A stretch of DNA of 34,472 nucleotides from an uncultured Erysipelotrichaceae bacterium (GCA_902764145.1 CACWUS010000015.1:1-34472), one strand, 5' to 3'. Positions 8,607-16,660 are shown, counted from the first letter of the stretch. The notes: generated by a model not told the origin, from the letters alone. A program made the numbers and translations.

Positions 8607-9746
8607 ATGAAGATTATTACTGATGCAAATGTAAAAGGAAAGAAAGTATTAGTAAGAGTTGATTATAATGTTCCTAGAAGTGATGGACATATTATTGATG
8701 ATACAAGAATAGTTGGCAGTCTTAGAACAATTAATTATTTAGTTGAAAATGGTGCCAGAGTTATTTTAATGTCTCATTTGGGAAGGGTTAAGAGTGAAGG
8801 CGACAAGAAAGAAAATTCTCTTGAAATAGTAGCAGAACATTTAAGTTCATTAATTAAATGTCCTGTATATTTTGTCGGAGATACAAGAGGTGAATTACTT
8901 GAAACAACTATAAATAATTTGTTAGATGGTGAAGTGCTTTTAATGGAAAATACTAGATTTGAAGATTTTCCTAGTACTTTAGAGAGTTCATGTGACGAAG
9001 CTCTATCTAAATATTGGGCAAGTCTTGCTGATATATTTGTTCTTGATGCTTTTGGAAGTGCCCATAGATGTCATGCTTCAACATATGGTATTTCTAAATA
9101 TATTCCATCTTATGCAGGATTTTTAGTTAAAGATGAAACAGAAATGTTAGATAAGTCTTTAAAAGAAGAAAAAACTCTAATTTTAGGTGGAGCTAAAGTT
9201 GATGATAAGATTGGTGTAATAAATAATTTGTTACCTACTTCAAAGAAAGTTTTAATTGGTGGAGCTATGTGTTTTACATTTTTAAAAGTGAAAGGGTTTA
9301 ATGTAGGTAAGAGCTTAATTAGTGAAGAAAATATAGAGTATGTTAAAGATTTACTTGAAAAAAATGAAGATAAAATAGTTTTACCAGTTGATTTTGTAAC
9401 TCAAAATGGAGTTAAAGATATATCTGATTTTAGTAATAATGATATTGGTTTTGATATTGGGCCAAAAACTATAGAACTATTTGAAAGTAATCTTAAAAAT
9501 AGTAATTTAGTATTATGGAATGGTCCTCTTGGAAAATATGAAGATAAAGAATATGAAAATGGGACTTTAGAAATAATGAAATATTTAGAAAAAGAAAAAT
9601 TTCCTACTATTTTAGCAGGAGGAGATGTAACAGGAGCAGCTGGTCATTTTGGAATAAAAATGTATTATGTTTCAACTGGTGGTGGATCTACTCTTGAATA
9701 TTTGGAAGGTAAGAAGTTTAAAACACTAGAAAGATTAAATGGTTAG
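8607..9746 (+). CDS. pgk: Phosphoglycerate kinase
   Basis: This glycolytic enzyme transfers phosphate between 1,3-bisphosphoglycerate and ADP in the cytosol. Its 379 residues are slightly short of the usual ~395. Signature elements appear in order: VDYNVP (18-23), DTRI (32-35), SHLGR (56-60), ENTRF (114-118), DAFGSAHRCHAS (147-158), GGAKVDDK (194-201), DIGPKT (283-288), WNGPLGKYE (304-312) and STGGG (356-360). The nucleotide-phosphate loop reads AGGDVTGAAG where GGGDS/T is usual, so the hydroxyl residue is shifted by one. It starts 9 nt after the kinase-like gene with TAGGTG upstream, and its stop is one base from the next start. It probably retains activity. Confidence 0.95.
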   Translation: MKIITDANVKGKKVLVRVDYNVPRSDGHIIDDTRIVGSLRTINYLVENGARVILMSHLGRVKSEGDKKENSLEIVAEHLSSLIKCPVYFVGDTRGELLETTINNLLDGEVLLMENTRFEDFPSTLESSCDEALSKYWASLADIFVLDAFGSAHRCHASTYGISKYIPSYAGFLVKDETEMLDKSLKEEKTLILGGAKVDDKIGVINNLLPTSKKVLIGGAMCFTFLKVKGFNVGKSLISEENIEYVKDLLEKNEDKIVLPVDFVTQNGVKDISDFSNNDIGFDIGPKTIELFESNLKNSNLVLWNGPLGKYEDKEYENGTLEIMKYLEKEKFPTILAGGDVTGAAGHFGIKMYYVSTGGGSTLEYLEGKKFKTLERLNG

Positions 9747-9747
9747 T

Positions 9748-10446
9748 ATGAAAAAGATAATTTTAAATCAAAAAAGTTATTTGTTGTATGATGAAATAGT
9801 TAAATTTAAAAATGATTTTGAAAAAATAAAAAAATCATCATATGAATTTATACTATTTCCACCAATTCATTATTTAGCATTATTTAAAGATAGTAATTAT
9901 AAAGTTGGTACTCAAAATTTTTATACATATAAAACAGGCTCTTTTACTGGTGAAATTAATTTAGAGTCTTTGAAAGATATGGGAATTAATTATACTTTAG
10001 TAGGCCATTATGAAAGAAGAAAGTTTATGGATGAGACTTATGAGTGTGCTAAGGAAAAGTTATATAAGTCTTTAAGTAGTAAATGTAATACAATTCTTTG
10101 TGTAGGTGAAGATAAGAAAACTATAAGACCATTTAGTCATGTTAAAAAAGAAATAAATTATTATTTAAGAAGTATTGAATCATCAACATATAAATATTTA
10201 AGTATTGCATATATTCCAAGTTGGTCAGTAGGTAGTGCTGATAAGGATGTTAATAAAGTAATAGAAATGATTACTAATATTAAAAAGTATATGTTATCTA
10301 AATATAAAATAGATGTTGAAGTATATTATGGCGGTAATATAGAAAATAGTAATATTAAGGAATTATATGATATTAGTGATGGATTAGTACTTGATAAAGA
10401 CAGTATAAATATTAAATTATTAAAAGAATTATTGAAAGAATTATAA
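9748..10446 (+). CDS. Triosephosphate-isomerase-like protein lacking the catalytic Glu
   Basis: I start it at ATG 9748, directly after the pgk stop (TAG-T-ATG); an in-frame ATG at 9739 inside pgk is less likely. The 232 residues follow the TIM barrel order: NQK (7-9, catalytic Lys9), TGSFTGEI, VGHYERR with His87, a loop-6 region AYIPSWSVGSA (154-164) and YYGGNI. The catalytic base, Glu of AYEPVW, is Ile156 here. The Ser of GHSERR is Tyr88, and the last phosphate loop (GLVGGASL) is GLVLDKDSI. The family assignment is firm, but isomerase activity as usually understood looks unlikely. It may be a degenerate or repurposed paralogue, with a normal tpiA elsewhere. It is the last gene of the long operon. 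Confidence 0.8.
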   Translation: MKKIILNQKSYLLYDEIVKFKNDFEKIKKSSYEFILFPPIHYLALFKDSNYKVGTQNFYTYKTGSFTGEINLESLKDMGINYTLVGHYERRKFMDETYECAKEKLYKSLSSKCNTILCVGEDKKTIRPFSHVKKEINYYLRSIESSTYKYLSIAYIPSWSVGSADKDVNKVIEMITNIKKYMLSKYKIDVEVYYGGNIENSNIKELYDISDGLVLDKDSINIKLLKELLKEL

Positions 10447-10455
10447 TTCTTTTTT
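10435..10455 (+). terminator. Weak intrinsic terminator ending the long operon
   Basis: An 18-base perfect palindrome, AAAGAATTATAATTCTTT, is followed by more T. It overlaps the last codons of the TIM-like gene. The stem holds only two G-C pairs, so termination may be partial. Confidence 0.45.
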
Positions 10456-10482
10456 AATTATATACAATATGATATAATTATA

Positions 10483-10514
10483 ATGGTGAAAATTATGAAT
10501 GGTGAAAATTATGA
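10483..10514 (+). repeat. Perfect 16-bp tandem duplication across a start site
   Basis: ATGGTGAAAATTATGA occurs twice in a row at 10483-10498 and 10499-10514. It carries a weak GGTGA ribosome binding site and ATG codons in different frames. The second copy contains both candidate starts (10499, 10511) of the NlpC/P60-type gene. A TATAAT lies just upstream at 10473-10478. Confidence 0.85.
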
Positions 10515-11782
10515 CAGTATTAAATATATGTGATAATGGTGATGTTTTAAGTATTATTAGAATTATTAAAATTGTTATAAATATTATTAGAATAGTAGTA
10601 CCAATTATATTAATAATTTCTATTTCTTTAACTTTGGTTAGTGTAGTTAAGGATAAAGAAAGTGATGCTTTAAATAAATCTTTTAAAGGTATTATTTCTA
10701 AATCAATAGCAGCAATATTAGTATTTTTAATACCAACATTTGTAAATATTCTTGCTAATATTTCTGATAGTGATCAGAGTTACTTGTCATGTATTAAAGT
10801 TGCAACATCTGAAAATATATTAGCAGCTTACAGACTACAAGCTGAAAAATTAATAGATAATGCTTCCGAATCTCTTACTAATTCAGATTATATGTTAGCT
10901 AAGTCCGCTATAAATAAAATTAAAGATGAGAGTGTTAAAAAAGAATTATTAGATGAACTTGATGTAATAGGGGAATATATAGCATTAAGAAATGAAATAT
11001 ATTTGTTAGCTAAAGATTATGATAGAGAAAAATATAATGAACTAAAGAAAAAGTTAGAAGCAATAAGTGATGAAAAGGTTAGAGAAAGATTATTACAAGA
11101 ATTAAAAGAAGCTATTGGCAAAAATGGTTCTATGGATCAATTTATTACTGATCCGAATGATCCATTATACAGAAATCTTAAAAATTTTAGTGGTACTACA
11201 CTTAGTGATGTTTTAGCAAGAAATGGTTCTAGTGTGGAAAAATTAAATTTGCAAATTCAAGAAGCTGTAGAGCAATTTGGTGTTGGTACAAGAGAAGCTC
11301 CTGTTGCTGCAGCATTAACACTTATACAAACTCTTGCAGAATATGGGTATAGAATTAATTACTATTGGGGTGGTAAATGGTATAATATAGGAGTTAATGG
11401 AAGTTGGGGTGCTCCAACTAGTCCAATATCTTGTGATACTCACCCAAATCCTGATGGTTGTAGACAAACTATGATTTGGAAAGGACTAGATTGTAGTGGA
11501 TTTGCTAACTGGGCATTGATTCAAGGATTTCAAGACAATCACATTCCTGTTCAACGTACTAGATTTAATGGAACTGAAATATCATTAGCTGGGCAATCAA
11601 GTGCAGTATGTGATATAGGAGATGTTATGGTTAGTGGTGGTCATATAGTATTAGTAGCAGGAATCGAAGAAGATAACAAGAGATATTTAGTTGCTGAATC
11701 TACTGGTGGTGGAGTAAAGCTATCTTATTATCCATTCAATAGTTATCAATACAAATGTAGAAAAATTGATTATTCAAATTAG
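10499..11782 (+). CDS. Membrane NlpC/P60-type peptidase with TrbC/VirB2-like N-terminus
   Basis: The protein has 427 residues from ATG 10499, or 423 from ATG 10511. Two hydrophobic segments (about 26-50 and 66-86) separated by a short basic loop resemble the TrbC/VirB2 pilin-like hairpin. A charged, helical, probably coiled-coil region spans about 105-210. The C-terminal third is NlpC/P60 or CHAP-like: YYWGGKW, LDCSGFANWAL with nucleophile Cys332, and SGGHIVLVAG with His382. It should sit in the membrane with the peptidase outside and cut peptidoglycan stem peptides, as lytic enzymes of conjugation or secretion systems do. No conjugation genes are nearby. It lies between terminators and directly upstream of spo0A, where Bacilli usually have spoIVB. 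Confidence 0.72.
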   Translation: MVKIMTVLNICDNGDVLSIIRIIKIVINIIRIVVPIILIISISLTLVSVVKDKESDALNKSFKGIISKSIAAILVFLIPTFVNILANISDSDQSYLSCIKVATSENILAAYRLQAEKLIDNASESLTNSDYMLAKSAINKIKDESVKKELLDELDVIGEYIALRNEIYLLAKDYDREKYNELKKKLEAISDEKVRERLLQELKEAIGKNGSMDQFITDPNDPLYRNLKNFSGTTLSDVLARNGSSVEKLNLQIQEAVEQFGVGTREAPVAAALTLIQTLAEYGYRINYYWGGKWYNIGVNGSWGAPTSPISCDTHPNPDGCRQTMIWKGLDCSGFANWALIQGFQDNHIPVQRTRFNGTEISLAGQSSAVCDIGDVMVSGGHIVLVAGIEEDNKRYLVAESTGGGVKLSYYPFNSYQYKCRKIDYSN

Positions 11783-11806
11783 TTATTCTTATGAATAACT
11801 TTTTTT
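11781..11806 (+). terminator. Intrinsic terminator after the NlpC/P60-type gene
   Basis: AGTTATTC and GAATAACT form an 8-bp stem with a TTAT loop, followed by six T. It begins within the stop codon of the upstream gene. Confidence 0.8.
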
Positions 11807-11909
11807 GTAATATAAAGTGTCAATATTTTACAAAAGACTACAAATTTCTGCGTAGAAAAATATATAATAATAGTATTATAATAAAAGAAAAGGAGAAAAA
11901 TTAAAATTA

Positions 11910-12665
11910 ATGAAAATTAAAGTATTGGCAGTAGATGATAATGCAGCACAAGTTAGTATGATTAAGAAGTACTTTAATGGAAGTGAAAAGATAGAGGTTG
12001 TAGATAGTGCATCTAACGGAGAAGAGGCAATATCTAAAATAAAGAGTTTAGATTTTGATATTATACTTTTGGACTTAATAATGCCTAAAAAAGATGGTTT
12101 TGGTGTTCTTGAGTACATGAAAGAAAATGATATTAATAAAAGTGTTATTGTTCTTACCTCTTTTAATGAAGAAGATACAATTAGTACAATTAGTGAGTAT
12201 GGTGTTAAATATTATGCTTTAAAACCTTTTGAATTAAAAAGCCTTGAAAATATTATAATTAAAATAATGAAATCTAAGAAAAGTAATAATGAACTGGTTG
12301 AAATACAAGATAAAGATATGCAAATTCAAATTACTAAGCTATTACATGAACTAGGTATTCCATCTCATATAAAAGGTTATCAGTATATTAGATCAGCAAT
12401 ATTGATGGTATATGATAATCCTAGTTTTATAGGAGGGATAACTAAAGAATTATATCCGGATTTATCTATTAAATTTAATACATCTATTCAAAGAGTAGAA
12501 AGAGCAATAAGACATGCTATTGAAGTTTCTTGGTTAAGAGGTGATATTGATTTAATGGAAGAAATATTTGGACACAGTGTTGATATTGATAGAGCTAAGC
12601 CAACAAATTCGGAATTTATTGTTACAATAGCAGATAAATTAAGACTTGATATGATTAATGTATAA
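11910..12665 (+). CDS. spo0A: Sporulation master response regulator Spo0A
   Basis: Spo0A is the phosphorelay-controlled transcription factor that starts sporulation in Bacillota. The 251-residue length is close to the usual ~265. The receiver domain has Asp9/Asp10, phosphoacceptor Asp55 (LLDLIMP), Thr83 and Lys105. After a short linker, the effector domain from about 145 carries the Spo0A-specific signature: LGIPSHIKGYQYIRSAI, KELYPDLS, RVERAIRHAIEVSWLRG (the DNA-binding helix region) and AKPTNSEFI. The start follows AAAAGGAGAAAAAT. The ~100-nt upstream region has AT-rich -10-like hexamers at 11863 and 11877, but I could not fix a promoter or a good 0A box. Whether this organism sporulates cannot be told from one gene. 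Confidence 0.95.
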   Translation: MKIKVLAVDDNAAQVSMIKKYFNGSEKIEVVDSASNGEEAISKIKSLDFDIILLDLIMPKKDGFGVLEYMKENDINKSVIVLTSFNEEDTISTISEYGVKYYALKPFELKSLENIIIKIMKSKKSNNELVEIQDKDMQIQITKLLHELGIPSHIKGYQYIRSAILMVYDNPSFIGGITKELYPDLSIKFNTSIQRVERAIRHAIEVSWLRGDIDLMEEIFGHSVDIDRAKPTNSEFIVTIADKLRLDMINV

Positions 12666-12717
12666 AAATCATTCAAGTTTTTTTATTTTTGTGATAGAAT
12701 ATTCACAGGAGAAAAAT

Positions 12718-14217
12718 ATGAAAAAAATTATTTTATTAATTTTAGATGGATTTGGTATTAGACAAAATGAAAATGGTAATGCTATAAAAATGTCTAATTT
12801 ACCTAATATAAATAGAATATTAAATGATTATTCTGTTAGTGAATTATCAAATAGTGGTGAAGATGTTGGCTTACCTAAAGGTGTGATTGGTAATAGTGAA
12901 GTTGGACATATGACAATTGGTAGTGGTAGAACTATTCTTCAACCATATACAATAATAAATAATAGTATTAAAGATAAAAGTTTTTTTTCTAATGATATTT
13001 TACTTGATTTAATGGATCATGTTAGTGAAAATAATTCAACATTACATTTAATTGGTATGTTATCAAGTGGTTCTAGTCATTCTAGCATTGATCATTTTTA
13101 TGCTGTACTTGCTCTTGCTAAAATTAGAAAAATTAATAATGTTGTATTCCATTTTATAACTGATGGAAGAGATACGTTACCGGATTCTGCTAAAGTATAT
13201 ATTGAAACATTACTTGAAAAATGTAAGAAACTTAATTTAGGAGTAATAGGCACGTTATGTGGTAGATATTATGCCATGGATAATGATGGAAATTATGATA
13301 GAATTGAAAAAGTTTATAATGCTTTAGTACATGGTGTTGGTAATTATTTTGCTGATTATAATAAATGTATAGACTTGCATTATAAAAGTGGAATAACAGA
13401 TGAATTTATTAATCCAAGCATTATTAATAAAGGATGTAATATAAAAGATAATGATGGAGTTTTATTTGTTGATTTTAGACCAGAAAGAATGGACGAATTA
13501 ATTTCTTCCCTAGTTGATCCATCATTTAATATGTTTAATGTTAAGAAACTTAAGAATGTTAAATATAATGTTTTATATAGTACTAGTGAAAAGATTGAAG
13601 GCTGTTATACAAATGAGCCTATAGCAAATACTTTTGGTAAGTATTTATCTGAATTAGGATTTAAACAAGCTAGAATATCAGAAGCTCCTAAGTATCCTCA
13701 TGTAACATATTTCTTTGATGGTGCTGAAGAATTTAGTGATAAAAACATGTTTAAAATATTAGTTCCTTCACCAAATGTAGCAAGATTTGATATGAAGCCA
13801 GAAATGAATATATTAGAGGTTACTAAAGCTGTTTTAGATGCCATGGAGGAAGATTTTGATTTTATATTAGTTAATTTTGCAAACCCTGATATGGTAGGTC
13901 ATACTGGAAATATACCAGCAACTATTAGAGCTCTAGAAGCATGTGATATTTGTGTAGAAAAAATTTTTGAAAAAGCTAATGAAAATTTTTATGATTTAGT
14001 AATAACATCTGATCATGGTAATGTTGAATTTATGAAGGATAATGATGGCATATTAAATACATCTCATACAGATAATCCGGTTCCTTTTGTAATATGTAAT
14101 GAAAAGTATAAACTTAAAGAAAACGGATCGTTAAGGGATGTAATACCAACAATAATTGATATGTATGAAATAAGTAAGCCTAAAGAAATGAGTGGTGAAA
14201 GTTTAATAATAAAATAA
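12718..14217 (+). CDS. gpmI: Cofactor-independent phosphoglycerate mutase
   Basis: It interconverts 3- and 2-phosphoglycerate using two Mn ions. The start is ATG 12718 with AGGAG 6 nt upstream; a longer frame from 12658 has no such site. The 499 residues are near the family's ~510. Visible elements are LDGFG (metal Asp10), GNSEVGH with the phosphorylated Ser60, DGRDTLP, CGRYYAMD, DFRPERM, NFANPDMVGHTG, SDHGNVE and TSHTDNPVPF, so the active site looks complete. A possible promoter is TTCAAG (12672) with TAGAAT (12695) at 17-bp spacing, just after the spo0A stop. It is the third glycolytic gene in the window but is separated from pgk by two other genes. Confidence 0.96.
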   Translation: MKKIILLILDGFGIRQNENGNAIKMSNLPNINRILNDYSVSELSNSGEDVGLPKGVIGNSEVGHMTIGSGRTILQPYTIINNSIKDKSFFSNDILLDLMDHVSENNSTLHLIGMLSSGSSHSSIDHFYAVLALAKIRKINNVVFHFITDGRDTLPDSAKVYIETLLEKCKKLNLGVIGTLCGRYYAMDNDGNYDRIEKVYNALVHGVGNYFADYNKCIDLHYKSGITDEFINPSIINKGCNIKDNDGVLFVDFRPERMDELISSLVDPSFNMFNVKKLKNVKYNVLYSTSEKIEGCYTNEPIANTFGKYLSELGFKQARISEAPKYPHVTYFFDGAEEFSDKNMFKILVPSPNVARFDMKPEMNILEVTKAVLDAMEEDFDFILVNFANPDMVGHTGNIPATIRALEACDICVEKIFEKANENFYDLVITSDHGNVEFMKDNDGILNTSHTDNPVPFVICNEKYKLKENGSLRDVIPTIIDMYEISKPKEMSGESLIIK

Positions 14218-14239
14218 GAATAGTTTTATATTCTTTTTT
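14216..14239 (+). terminator. Intrinsic terminator after gpmI
   Basis: AAGAATA and TATTCTT pair around a GTTTTA loop, followed by a T-run. It begins at the gpmI stop codon. Confidence 0.7.
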
Positions 14240-14240
14240 A

Positions 14241-14269
14241 TTTACTTTAATATAAATCTATGTTATATT
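14241..14269 (+). promoter_or_regulatory. Likely promoter of the Pro/Ala-rich membrane protein gene
   Basis: TTTACT (14241-14246) and TATATT (14264-14269) are 17 bp apart, with a TG extension just before the -10. This places the start of transcription about 25 nt before the GTAGGGG ribosome binding site. Confidence 0.5.
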
Positions 14270-14299
14270 ATAATATATAATAGAAAGTAGGGGAAAAGA

Positions 14300-16594
14300 A
14301 TGAATGATACTAGTAATGTAGGGGTTAATAGTGTTCCACAGGCAAATCCAGTTCCAGCGACACCAAATGTAGCAGTTCCAACTCCAGCAGCAGCACCTGT
14401 TGCACAGCCTGCTCCTGTGGTTAGTCCAAGTCCTGTTGCACAAAGTGAACCTGTTTTGACAAATCCTATGGCGCAAACTACGACAGTATCAGCAAATGTT
14501 GTACCTCCTGTAGCACCAGCACCAGTAGCTCAACCTGCACAAGTTGCACCAACGCAAGTTGCACCAACACAAGTTGCGCCTGCGCAAACTACTGTTCAAA
14601 CGCCTGCTCCAGTTGCACCTGTAGTTCAAACACCGGTAGTCCCAGCTCCTGCACCACAACAACCTGTGGCTCCAGCTGCTCAAGCACCATCTGTAGTAAC
14701 TCCAGCTGCTCCTACTGTTGAAGCTCCAGTTGCACCAGAACCAGTTGCAGCAAAAGAGGAATCAAAAATAGAAGTACAATTAGCTGATAATATTAAAATA
14801 GATTCTGAAAATAAAAAAGAAAAGAAAAAGAAAAAAGAAAAAAAATCATCTGATGATGAAGATGAAGAAAATACAATTAAAGCAAATAGATATCCAATTA
14901 TTTTAGCAGTTGTTTTTGTTTCATTATTGCTATTAGTCTTTGTTTATTATTATTTAGTTATGACACCATATAATGTATTTGATAGTGCATTATCTTCAAT
15001 GGTTGATGCTGTAAAAGATGGTGTAGATAATTTTGGAGAAGATGATTCAGAAAGAAATACATTTGATTTAAAATTCGATTTACAAACTGATACTAAACAA
15101 TTTGAAAACAATCCTGAACAAGAACCAATTGATTATATTAATGGAGATCATATTCAAGGTATAGTTAATTTTGATACAATTAGCAAAGGCTTTTCTGTTA
15201 ATTTATTAGCTGACAAAGCTATAAAGAATTTACCTGAAGGTGTAACAGATTATAAAAAAAGAGAAAATTTGGCTAATATGCTTGATTTAAAAATTTATAG
15301 TTTTAATGATAACATGTATTTAGGGCCAATATATTATATAGATTATAATGATCCAGAAGAGGCTAAAAAAGCACCTATAAATTCAGATAAAATAGTTCAA
15401 GTTAGTTTTGGAAGTGAAAGTGAAGGAAGAAGCTTTAGTGTTGATTCATTCACATTAGACTCACTTAAATATGCTGCTGATTTAATAGATTTAATTATTG
15501 AAAAGGGTAAAACAACAGTATTTGAAAGTGATTTAGAAAGAGGAATTGTATTCAAAAAAGTTGGTGATAATACAGCAATTGCATTAAAAGCTAACTGTGA
15601 TACAGATTCCAAGATGATTGACAGGGTATTTCATGGTACATTTGATGATGAGTTTATAAATAGAAAAGATGTTATAGATTTAACTCAAAAGGTATTTGGT
15701 TTTTCTGAACAAGAAGCAAAAGACTTCTTACAAGAAATACATGATAGACCTCAAGATATTAATCACTTAGATATTAATCTTTATATGAACTTAGCAAATA
15801 CAGAGTTAATATCATTCGATATGACTTTTGATGAAAAGTATTATATTGAATTAGATTATTTAAAAGGTTTTTATTCAATAATAATTAGAGTTATGACTGA
15901 TGGAAAAGAAGAAAATGATACTTTAAATATCAAAGCTAGCTATGATAGAGATAATGGTATTGTTGATGGTTTAGGAATTATTAATAATGATAATACATTC
16001 CTTGCTGTTAAATTTGATTATAATAGAAAAATAACAACTACCGGTGAAAAAGTAGGTAACTCATTAAAGTTCAAATTCTATAATAATGATAGTTATAAAG
16101 AAACAGATGAGAGTAAACAAAAACCTTTCTGTAGGTTAGATTGTACATTAGATATATATGAAAGCAATGATGATCCAGGAGGTAAAACTAAGTTTGATTT
16201 GAAAGAGGAAATCAAGGATGCACATATTCTTCCGGTTAGTCAGTATAAAACAAGTAGTGGTCTGATTATTAAATCAACGCTCACCGACTTGCCTAAGATA
16301 TCTGTAGCTGAAGGTGTTCAAATCATTAATTTTGAAAAAGGTTTCAATTCTCACATAATGTTCTTAGTAGACCACTTATTGTACAATAAGGAAGGTGCCA
16401 TTGCTAGAAGAGATGCTGATGATAAAGAAGAAACAAAAGTAGAAGATAAAACAGAAGAAGTTACAGATGATACAAGTGAAGAAGTAAGCGAGAATACTCA
16501 AACAACTGAAGAAATAAATGAAAGTACTCAAGTAACAGAAAATAATACCAGTACTACAGAGAATGTAGTTGATACAACTCCTGAAAAAGAGTAA
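14300..16594 (+). CDS. Large Pro/Ala-rich single-pass membrane protein, unknown function
   Basis: I do not recognise this 764-residue protein. Residues 1-150 are low-complexity Pro/Ala/Val/Gln. A Lys cluster followed by an acidic cluster lies at about 172-190. One membrane segment (about 198-220) is next, then a folded-looking region of about 450 residues rich in Asp, Asn and beta-type patterns. The last ~60 residues are acidic and Thr/Ser-rich. With no signal peptide, the Pro-rich part is probably cytoplasmic and the rest outside, though the reverse is possible. Similar layouts occur in sporulation, division and envelope-stress proteins, but nothing fixes a role. The Pro/Ala stretch is visibly richer in G+C than its surroundings because of its codons. 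It has its own promoter and terminator, so it is a single-gene unit. Confidence 0.75.
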   Translation: MNDTSNVGVNSVPQANPVPATPNVAVPTPAAAPVAQPAPVVSPSPVAQSEPVLTNPMAQTTTVSANVVPPVAPAPVAQPAQVAPTQVAPTQVAPAQTTVQTPAPVAPVVQTPVVPAPAPQQPVAPAAQAPSVVTPAAPTVEAPVAPEPVAAKEESKIEVQLADNIKIDSENKKEKKKKKEKKSSDDEDEENTIKANRYPIILAVVFVSLLLLVFVYYYLVMTPYNVFDSALSSMVDAVKDGVDNFGEDDSERNTFDLKFDLQTDTKQFENNPEQEPIDYINGDHIQGIVNFDTISKGFSVNLLADKAIKNLPEGVTDYKKRENLANMLDLKIYSFNDNMYLGPIYYIDYNDPEEAKKAPINSDKIVQVSFGSESEGRSFSVDSFTLDSLKYAADLIDLIIEKGKTTVFESDLERGIVFKKVGDNTAIALKANCDTDSKMIDRVFHGTFDDEFINRKDVIDLTQKVFGFSEQEAKDFLQEIHDRPQDINHLDINLYMNLANTELISFDMTFDEKYYIELDYLKGFYSIIIRVMTDGKEENDTLNIKASYDRDNGIVDGLGIINNDNTFLAVKFDYNRKITTTGEKVGNSLKFKFYNNDSYKETDESKQKPFCRLDCTLDIYESNDDPGGKTKFDLKEEIKDAHILPVSQYKTSSGLIIKSTLTDLPKISVAEGVQIINFEKGFNSHIMFLVDHLLYNKEGAIARRDADDKEETKVEDKTEEVTDDTSEEVSENTQTTEEINESTQVTENNTSTTENVVDTTPEKE
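14540..14584 (+). repeat. Three tandem 15-bp coding repeats (QVAPT)
   Basis: Three copies of a CAAGTTGCACCAACG-like unit lie head to tail, the last one diverged. They encode QVAPT-QVAPT-QVAPA inside the Pro/Ala-rich segment. The repeat is in frame, so copy-number change would alter length without a frameshift. Confidence 0.85.
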
Positions 16595-16603
16595 AAATAC
16601 TGA

Positions 16604-16640
16604 GAAAAGTCAAGAAAATGCTTGATTTTTCTTTTTTTTT
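16604..16640 (+). terminator. Strong intrinsic terminator after the Pro/Ala-rich gene
   Basis: GAAAAGTCAAG pairs with CTTGATTTTTC (11 bp with one G-T pair) around AAAATG, followed by nine T. Its 3' arm contains the -35 hexamer of the ribosomal operon promoter. Confidence 0.85.
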
Positions 16641-16650
16641 GCCATATAAT
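16622..16650 (+). promoter_or_regulatory. Promoter of the S10-spc-alpha operon
   Basis: TTGATT (16622-16627) and TATAAT (16645-16650) are 17 bp apart. Transcription would begin near 16657, giving a leader of about 130 nt before rpsJ. Confidence 0.7.
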
Positions 16651-16660
16651 TAATTGTAAA

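Noticed and set aside
11811-11830. TGTCAA at 11818 as a Spo0A-binding 0A box for autoregulation
   Set aside because: It departs from the TGTCGAA core and occurs once in very AT-rich DNA, so chance is likely.
14540-14584. Tandem 15-bp units as a CRISPR or regulatory repeat
   Set aside because: They are in-frame coding repeats without spacers inside a Pro/Ala-rich protein.
14258-14683. Minus-strand Cys/Trp-rich frames opposite the Pro/Ala-rich gene
   Set aside because: They are the mirror of Pro/Ala codons; no ribosome binding site or independent support.
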